DNA of 64,000 nt from Thalassia testudinum. Taxonomy: Eukaryota; Streptophyta; Magnoliopsida; Alismatales; Hydrocharitaceae. The translations under genes were made by a program, and so were the position numbers. Where the stretch lies: NCBI GenBank assembly GCA_037157565.1, contig JAZHRO010000002.1, positions 75,380,001 through 75,444,000 of the forward strand, written 5' to 3'. Below are positions 57,200 to 64,000 of this stretch, one piece after another (the first letter of the stretch is position 1; each line of letters begins with the position of its first letter). The notes beneath the pieces were generated by a model that saw nothing but the letters and a program-made list of their open reading frames with translations, was not told where the DNA came from and made no database searches.

Positions 57200-57346
57200 T
57201 TTAGGGTTTAGAGTTTATGAAATGTGATTTTACTTATGAAAAGTGATTTTCCACCTGAAAAGTGATTTTTCATCTTTGCATTTAGAGTTTAGGATTTAGG
57301 GTTTAGGGTTCAGGTAAACCGTAAACACTAAACACTAAATACTAAG
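57200..57346. repeat. Telomere-type heptads facing inverted heptads
   Basis: TTTAGGG-like units at 57200-57220 and 57281-57315 (TTTAGAG, TTTAGGA, TTTAGGG, TTTAGGG, TTCAGGT), followed by opposite-strand-like heptads TAAACAC, TAAACAC, TAAATAC at 57322-57346. Confidence 0.7.
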
Positions 57347-57467
57347 TCCCAAACCTAAAAGTGAAAAATTACTTTTCAAGTGAAAAATCAATTATCATAG
57401 ATGAAGAACCACTTTGCATAAGTAAAAAATCGATTGAAAATCAAAATACAGGTGTATTTTGATTTTC

Positions 57468-57482
57468 AACTAGTATATTTTA
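57468..57482. repeat. LINE target site duplication, left
   Basis: AACTAGTATATTTTA; its partner AACCAGTGTATTTTA at 62601-62615 differs by two transitions. Confidence 0.75.
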
Positions 57483-57554
57483 TTATTTTTTTTGAAACAG
57501 AAAGGAAAGCTATCGTCTTACGATAGTAACCTGGAGCGGTATATTAATAAATAG

Positions 57555-60500
57555 GTAAGAGAAATTACAAAAGAGATCCCCAAAAAAGTATGAGGGACTA
57601 GCACTCTCTTACATTTCTTTCACAGCACACCAGCCTCTCCTGAAAAAGTCTTATTTCTTGCCTTCCACACACACCATAGAGTGACAGCCATGCGTACATG
57701 TGGCTTCCCACTTATACCAAACCCATGCTAGATAGAATTCCAATCTGGTAGCGGCTCCTGGCATGTTCTTCTCCAAATAGCATCAGTGACAAGGCAAGAA
57801 GAAAAGAGGTGATTTACATTGTCAGTATTCATTTCACACAAAAAACAAACATGGTGATCAGTTCCCAACCTTCTATGTCGCAGATCACTTGTGATCAATC
57901 CATCTCTCCTACAAAGCAGAGAAAAATCTGTACCTTGAGGAGAATTTTTAAAAGCCAGATCTTCTTGTCAATAAAGTCACATCTCCACCCACTTTCAAGG
58001 CTCAAAATTCTGTTATAGCTTGAATGCACACTATAAATCCCCTCCCAAAGGTACTTCTCCTCCACTCTAGGCCTAGGCTTAAAGCTCTCAAGGTCTAAAA
58101 TTAGCCTTCTCCTTTTTTCCCACAGCCTGGTAGCTCTCCTGCTGGAATCCTCCTTAATCAGATTCCAGCTGCTGCTGCTGCAAGACCAGACCCTGCTGAC
58201 AGTGGCCTCCTTGTCAGATGCTGCAGCAAAAGCTCTTGGATAGAGCTCCTTCAAGACACCCAGCCCTGACCACCCCTCCTTCCAGAAGCTGAAGGTCCTG
58301 CCATCCCCAAGAGTCGGTTGCAGCAAGTGGAAGTGATCAGCCAAAGCTCTTATCACTGATTTCCAAAAGGGAGAAGGCTTGCTGGGCTGAAGTTTGGACA
58401 GCACACTATTGAATGCACCATAGCTATCTCTGACCAGGAAAGTCCATGGTTTCAGGTCTCCTTGCAAGAGTTTAACAGCCCACTTAAGTACAAAGCATCA
58501 TTAAAGTGTTTCAGGGACTTAATCCCTAGTCCACCCCTATCTTTTGGACAACAAATCTGCTCCCATTTGAGTGGCTGCAAGAATCTGCCCTCATGTTTAG
58601 CTCCCTTCCAAAAGAACCTCTTTCTCAACACATCCAACCTTTTCCAAATGGAGTTAGGTGCTTTAAATATGGAAAAGTAGAAAACAGGAATGGATGTGAT
58701 CACAAAGTTGAGCAAGATAAGTCTTCCACCTTTGGAGAGGAAGCTACTATGCCAACCATCCAGTTTCACTGAAATCTTGTCAAAGAGGCAACTCCAATCT
58801 CTCTTCTTCATTCTAGTGCACCTCAAAGGCAGCCCCAAATATCTAATAGGAAGACTGATGTGGGGAGACATCAAAACAACAGCTAGAGCTCCTTGCTCCT
58901 CCTCAGATAAGCCAAAGCAAACCAGACTAGATTTATCCCTATTCAGCCTCAAGCCAGAGAGCTCACCAAAAATATTAATCATATGATGCAAAGCCATTGC
59001 TTCATCCATAGACCCTTCTACAAAGGAAACTGTATCATCTGCATACTGAAGAATGGGAGCCAGATTACTCCTTCATGACAAAGAGTACCCTCTAATAAGA
59101 CCTACTTCAGCAAGCTTACAAGCATACCAAGCCAAGTTATCAACTGCCAAGTTGAAAATCAGTGCCACATTGGGCCTGAATCCACGACCCATAGGTCTTC
59201 CCATTTATCAGGGGGGTGAAAAAGGCAGTGGTAATACATCTTTTCACCCAACGGATCCAAGTAGAAGGAAAGCCCCTTCTTTTAAGCACATCCCAAAGAT
59301 AGGGCCAACTGATGGAGTCATAAGCTTTACGGAAGTCAACCTTCCAGAGAAAAGCCTTGCATTTTCTCTTATGCCATCCACAGATCATCTCTTGGGCCAT
59401 GATGAAGGATTCTTGTAGAGATCTACCAGGGAGGAAGGTTGATTGAGCAGGATGGATCAAATCTTGCAAAACAGGCCTCAATCTATTGGCCAGGACCTTG
59501 CCAATCACCAAGTACAAAGAGTTAGAGAGGGCAACAGGTCTAAACTCCTAAAAAGATTCAGCACCTGGAGTCTTTGGCAAAAGAAATAGATAAGACCTAT
59601 TTATTCTTTCAAAGCCAAAGTTGCCATTCTCAAACTCTCTGATCACTTGCATAACCTTAGTGCCCACAATGTCCCATAATTCTTTGTAGAAGAGAACTTG
59701 GATTCCATCAGGACCAGGCGAACCTTCACAATTGAGATCCTTAATGGCCTTCAAGACTTCAGCTTCAGACATAGGTTCAATCAGGCTGGACCCCTAAGCC
59801 TCAGTAATTTTGGGCAGATCACTAGCTGCCATCCTCCAACAGCTACTACCTGCAGCTCTTGAAGACTCCTTGAAATATCTGATAGCCTCAGCTTTGATAT
59901 CAGAGATGGAGGTAATTCTCTGCCCCTCTTTGACAATTGAAGAGATCAGATTAGCTCTCCTCCTAGAACTGGTATCCAAGTGGAAGAATTTTGTGTTTGC
60001 ATCCCCCTCACTTAGCCACAGCTGCCTTGATCGTTCCCTTCAATCCATCTCCAGTTTCAGGTCTTCTTCAGCCACCACCCCCTGCCACCTCTTTCTGTCA
60101 GCAAAGTCCATCTCAGACAGCAGAGCCACAGCTTCCTTGGTATCCAATTCCTGAATCCTCAACAAAGCCTCTTGACGTTTTTGATGTTTGAGGACAGCGA
60201 CAATATCACCATACTCCTTCAGCATACCTTTCAGAGCCACAATCTTGGAAGCCAACTTGAAGGTAGCCGTGCCTTCAACTTGCTGGGCCCTCCACCATCC
60301 AGCAAACATATCTCTGAACCCTGGCTCCCTCAGCCATGACTTCCTAAACTTGAAATATGATCCATCCAACACCTTTTCACCATTGTCCCAGACCAAAGGT
60401 GTGTGGTCAGAGAAGGGACGTTCAAGACCACAAACAAAGGACAATTGGAAGAGATCCATCAGCCCAGCATTGCCAAAAAACCTATCAATATTGGACATGA

Positions 60501-61068
60501 GCCCGTTACCATTCCTCCAAGTGAATTCAGAACCTGAAGAGGGAAACTCACACAAGCCCAGAGCTTGAACCATCAGCTGGAAGCCAGTGGCAGAGCTATC
60601 CACCTCCCCATTGGGTCTATCACTCCCCACCAAAACACAGTTGAAGTCCCCTCCAACAAGCCAAATAGCCCCATTCACAAGATCTGCAACCAGGTTCCAA
60701 TCCTCCCGCAGCTCTTGCCTCCTTCTCGGGTCACTAAGACCATACACACCTGTCACAAAGAGATCACTATCCCCCCAGCCTCTTTTGAACCTGCAAGTCA
60801 AAAGGTGCCTAGCCACAGAGAACTCCAAACACAGCACATGCTTCCTCCACCAGATGGCAATTCCCCCAGATTTGCCATTGGAATTGATCACCACAAGGTC
60901 ATTTGCAAGGCCAGCTCTCATCTCCACCCATGCCCTGTCAGATTCACTATCAATATGTGTCTCTTGGAGGATGGCACAATCAATCTCCCATTCTCGTAGG
61001 TATCTAAGCAAAGACCCCCTCCTACTTCTATTGCGCAGCCCAAGCACATTCCAAGTAAGAATCCTCAT
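57555..61068 (-). pseudogene. LINE ORF2: endonuclease, reverse transcriptase, zf-RVT
   Basis: The AP-type endonuclease domain is fully readable (61068-60400): WNVLGLRN with N7, QETH with E36, Y109, GGDFN with D141/N143 and SDH 220-222 are all present. The same frame continues to 59140 apart from stops at 60040, 59792 and 59548. It contains the RT blocks GSPGPDGIQ, IHPAQSTFLPGRS and VDFRKAYDSISW. A frameshift lies between 59140 and 59050; the catalytic YADD box (59045-59034) is intact. A further shift occurs near 58490 and one near 57900, after which the zf-RVT motif (C..C then HLFSSC) follows. ORF2 would nick target DNA and copy the LINE RNA at the cut. Start chosen at the ATG overlapping the ORF1 stop. 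Confidence 0.9.
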
Positions 61069-62557
61069 TTGGGAGTCAGATCTGTCCCCTTCTTAGTAGT
61101 AGATGCTTTGCTAACCTTCATCACAGCTGCAATGATAGACTCATCAACTTTTTGTGTAGGAGTGTGCCTTCTTAGCCTCAATTTGTATGGAGGTTTCCCA
61201 AGCCCAGATGTAGAAAGAGTCTTAGACTTCAATTGCAATTCATCAGCCACAGGAGAGCAACATTGCAATTCCAAGGAGTTCATAGAGGAAGCTACCAAAT
61301 CAGAGTCAGCAGGATCCCTATCAGGAGCTTTCAGGTCCTCATCCAGAGCTTCGTCAATCACATTAACTGCCTCCCCTTCTTTAACCATCACTGCAGATTC
61401 ATCCTGGATTGAAGGTAATCCAGCCCCATCCTCCATAGTTTCAGTTCTCATTTCCTCAGCCCTGAAGCTCCCCACCCCATCTACCAAATCCAAACTTTTA
61501 GTGTGTTCTGCCACCAACTCCTGACTAACACAGTTTGTTTGTAAGGAAGGAATTCTAGATCGCAGCACCTCAGCATAAGAGGGGGGTGTTGACTCACCTC
61601 CACATCCCTGTTTGCCACATGAAAATTCAACAGGATCATCCAAGAGCTGCCCGCACATCTGAGAATCAATTTGTCAGGAATAGACCCAGCCCTGGAGACA
61701 TTCACCCTCACTTTCAGAACACTGGCATCTCCTTCACTCAAACCAACAACAGTATCCTTAGCCACGGATGCAAACCCAGCAACCATATTCTCCACCACCG
61801 TCTTAGATCTTAGATGCAGAGGCAGGCCTCTGGTCTCAAGAGAACCAGACCTGGGAGCATTTCTTTGAGGGGAACGTTCAAGCAAAGAACCATCAAAGGG
61901 GGACACTAACCACCAGATCACTGACAATCCACCCAAATTGCTGGTCTGAAAGCAATATTTCTCGACATCTACCACACCCACATCAAAAAGCACAAACCGC
62001 GAAGGAGAGAGAGCCGCAATTTTCCAAGCATCAGTCGATAAGGAAAGAGAGCTTACCAGTTGTCGAACTCTCTCTAGGGAAAGAGTACCCATCATCACTT
62101 CCCCAATCAGGGCCCCATGCAAGACCATCTCTGCCACCTTCACGTCCTCAGTCAAGGGAACCTCCACATCCAGAATGTCCCCCCCAAAAGTTGATGGGGG
62201 TGTGGAAGAGGCAGCTGCGCCTCACCCTCTGGAAACGAAGATGCATCACGCAACCTACCCCCTACCACCGCGAGACATCAGGCAAGAGTCTCGCTTGTGA
62301 CCAAAGCCTCCACAAGCAAGACAGAGCAACGGCCGATGACACATCGTTGCCAAGTGCCCCCGAAGTCGGCACCTGAAACAAATCACTTCCCTACGGCTTC
62401 GTCTCCAATCACCCTGAAAGCCCCTCCTGTCCAGGGTCCTAGCTCCACCAGACACTTGGGCGCCACGCTCACTTCTTCGCCAAGACCACGAGCGCCATAC
62501 CACCCACCCATCAGAGCCGTCGGCGTGAGCGTCGGGCCCCCTCAGGTGGCCAGCCAT
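61065..62557 (-). pseudogene. LINE ORF1: nucleic-acid-binding protein
   Basis: From the ATG at 62557 the frame encodes two zinc knuckles, CFRCRLRGHLATMC and CLACGGFGHKRDSC, preceded by an Arg-rich stretch. After a stop at 62255 the same frame continues (62167-61481) with text typical of the plant LINE ORF1 core (DUF4283-like). A frameshift near 61640 leads to an acidic, Ser-rich tail ending at the TGA 61067-61065. The knuckles lie at the N-terminal end; in many plant LINE ORF1 proteins they follow DUF4283, so either the order differs here or the first ATG is not the true start. The stop overlaps the ORF2 ATG as ATGA. Confidence 0.8.
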
Positions 62558-62600
62558 CCTCGTCGAAGCTTCTCGCCCAAAGGAAAATTCGAATTTCCTT

Positions 62601-62615
62601 AACCAGTGTATTTTA
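62601..62615. repeat. LINE target site duplication, right
   Basis: AACCAGTGTATTTTA, partner of 57468-57482. Confidence 0.75.
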
Positions 62616-62730
62616 ATTTTAATAGCTGGAAAATCAAAACACACTCGTTGAAAATCAAAATATACCGGTATGTTTTCATTTTCAATCGATATGTTTTGTT
62701 AAGCGAAGGATGCATGTTGCAAAGCAGGGG
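62616..62730. repeat. Foldback-type repeat, right portion
   Basis: Continues the AAAATCAAAA / TATACCGGTATG motif series and ends TTTTGTTAAGCGAAGG.TGCATGTTGCAA, an inverted match to 56965-57010. Confidence 0.6.
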
Positions 62731-62837
62731 ATGTGCATTGAAAGCGCATTGTAATGTACGTTTCCGTACTAGCAAAGGTGAGAATCTCACTATAGGCAGA
62801 ATCATTAGTGTTGAAACTTAGGACATGAGTATGAAAA

Positions 62838-63210
62838 CGTACGTTGCAACACATGGTTAGAATCAACCGGTTGAAAATAAAAATCAACCATTTAGAAATT
62901 AAGTAGACCAAAACGTACCGATTGGAAATGGTTTTCAACCAGTTGAAAATTAAAATACACTGGCTAAAAATCAAAGCACATCGGTTGAAAATGAAAATAC
63001 ACCGATGTATTTTGCCTTCTTGTTGGTGGTAAATAATTTTCACTTGGAACATTATTTTTCACTTATGGAAAGTAATTTTTCACTTAGAAAGTGCATTTTC
63101 ATCTATGGAAAGTGGTTTCTACTGGTGAAAAACTAAAATAGACTGATTAAAACCACCACTCTCACATTATACATTACAAAACATGTTATAACATGTATCT
63201 TTTTGCTTTT
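62838..63210. repeat. Second foldback-type repeat copy
   Basis: Starts ACGTACGTTGCAACACATGG like 56953, followed by AATCAACCGGTTGAAAAT, TACACCGATGTATTTTG and CACTTATGGAAAGT units in the same order as the left copy, without heptads. It ends near CATGTTATAACATG (63181-63198). Confidence 0.55.
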
Positions 63211-63903
63211 TGACTAAAACTTATTAGGAAAATTAATTAGCAAGCCATTTCAATTTTCGACGATGGAAACAATAAGTTAACCATGCACACTAACGTGCCC
63301 ATGAAATTTATACTATGTAAACTTAGTTAATTGATACGATACGTGTTTCCAAAAAAGGGCTCCAACCGTACTAGCTAGCATCGCAAACTTTATTGTTACA
63401 AAAAAGAAGAAAATCTCCCTAGGATACCATTTGTTGTATAGGATTGGGATGCCTGTCCCTTATTTGGAAAAGTTTATCCTAGGATAGGATAATATTGGGT
63501 TAAAAGCTACAATCCTAATATGATCTAATTTAGGGGAGTTGAGATAGTCTAATCCCATGCACAATCCCTCCCCTGCCTCACTACTACTACTGTTGTTGCT
63601 GCTGTTGTTGCTGAGGTCAAGGTGATTGGGATGGTGTATAAGGCAGTGTTGGAAAACAATGTGACAGTGGCAGTGAAGATAGGACTGTTTGGCATACAAG
63701 GTGGAGAATGGCATACAACGTCATTGTGCTTTTCCTTGACATTGTTGGATCTAAGATGCATTTGTCATAATTTGGTTGGTTAGTGATGAGGATAGAATCA
63801 CTCTCCATGCAAGGCGAACGTGTTCCCCCGTGTTGGATAATCAACCAAAAGACTAGAAATCAACCCACATATATGTAGTGCACATATATATTCTCGTGGA
63901 GGC
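63211..63903. other. AT-rich DNA with possible MITE and simple repeats
   Basis: No gene recognised. 'ACCATTTGTTGTATAGGATT' near 63427 has the look of a MITE terminus but no matching inverted end was found. A trinucleotide run of CTA, GTT and GCT units lies at 63580-63615. Confidence 0.4.
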
Positions 63904-64000
63904 AAAGAATCTATCTGTGGAGTCTGATAATTCATGGGTGGAGTCTTCAAAATTCATAGGTGCAATCTAAGAATCCACCGGTGGATTCTCAGAATCTATG
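63904..64000. repeat. 21-22-bp minisatellite, truncated by window end
   Basis: At least four imperfect units of the form AGAATC.A..GGTGGA.TCT; continues past the window. Confidence 0.75.

Larger units (their letters stand above)
56946..57482. repeat. Foldback-type repeat, left portion
   Basis: Begins near ACGTATGTTGCAACAT and consists of many imperfect copies of CGGTGTATTTT..ATTTTCA and its complement, then AAGTG/TTTTCACTT units, then degenerate telomere-type heptads at the centre, then the complementary series. The outer sequence TTGCAACAT...GTTCAACAAAAT recurs inverted at 62695-62722, across the LINE, so the LINE split this element. No coding capacity. Confidence 0.6.
57483..62600 (-). mobile_element. 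L1-type LINE, near full length, inactive
   Basis: 5118 bp between 15-bp target duplications. The 3' end carries an A-rich tail (T-run at 57483-57493 on the plus strand). ORF1 (62557-61065) and ORF2 (61068 to about 57555) are both present in order. Both are broken by a few stops and frameshifts, so the copy is old but structurally complete. It inserted into the foldback repeat. Confidence 0.9.

Noticed and set aside
60587..61096. Plus-strand open frames inside the LINE (60565-60999, 60587-61096, 61069-61524, 59053-59418)
   Set aside because: They are antisense shadows of the recognisable minus-strand endonuclease, RT and ORF1 frames.
63420..63770. Complete MITE
   Set aside because: Only one terminus-like sequence is seen; no inverted partner or target duplication could be found by eye.

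Overview
The window looks like repeat-dominated nuclear DNA of a flowering plant, and I see no intact host protein gene, rRNA or functional tRNA in it. The evidence is Athila-like Ty3/gypsy LTR retrotransposons primed by tRNA-Asp, Sirevirus-type Ty1/copia LTRs, a plant L1-type LINE with a CCHC ORF1 and an AP-endonuclease/RT/zf-RVT ORF2, a CACTA terminal fragment, and degenerate TTTAGGG heptads. I cannot name the species.

Layout, left to right. 1-3178: the 5' end of a minus-strand gypsy element (internal leader, tRNA-Asp PBS, LTR). 3179-8796: a plus-strand member of the same broad family that has lost its 5' part, probably because the first element inserted into it; it carries a decayed acidic ORF and a 3' LTR. 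8829-9142: CACTA end. 9143-14006: LTR fragments, including one with a tRNA-like 84-mer. 14027-20365: a third gypsy element with the acidic ORF. 20366-25925: minus-strand LTR fragments and a copia 5' end. 25926-27197: truncated Sirevirus LTR. 27198-30899: gypsy LTR pieces and a gypsy gag cut off by the 3' LTR of the next element. 30900-33989: a fourth, minus-strand acidic-ORF element. 34913-53922: a 19-kb minus-strand acidic-ORF gypsy element with a perfect CTAAT target duplication; it hosts a 5.6-kb gag-only Sirevirus (38291-43908) and a 2.7-kb insert inside one LTR (50842-53567). 53923-56945: AT-rich DNA with no recognised gene. 56946-63210: foldback-type repeats, one split by a 5.1-kb LINE (57483-62600). 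63211-64000: simple repeats and a 21-22-bp minisatellite that runs off the end.

How the parts relate. Four copies of a large, apparently non-autonomous gypsy group (at 3.2, 15, 32 and 45 kb) lack recognisable gag and pol in their sequenced parts. In place of these they carry one long acidic reading frame, followed by a GGAGG-type motif, a first purine tract, a long 3' spacer, a second purine tract and the LTR. They would have to be mobilised by autonomous relatives; the gag at 29949-30899 shows that a gag-bearing gypsy lineage with a matching PBS exists here. Three well-defined LTR starts in the group form a 17-nt hairpin with changed but still paired stems. The gag-only Sirevirus would likewise need pol from elsewhere.

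The most unusual feature is the palindrome AGACGTCT (core GACGTC) in varying flanks. It is clustered in Sirevirus LTRs, in a copia leader and in a separate insert, and occurs once as a hairpin in the U5 of three gypsy LTRs. Many copies show CpG-type decay to ATGTC or ACATC.

Limits. Homologies were judged by eye. Boundaries given as TG..CA ends with target duplications are firm; most other fragment limits are good to tens or hundreds of bases.
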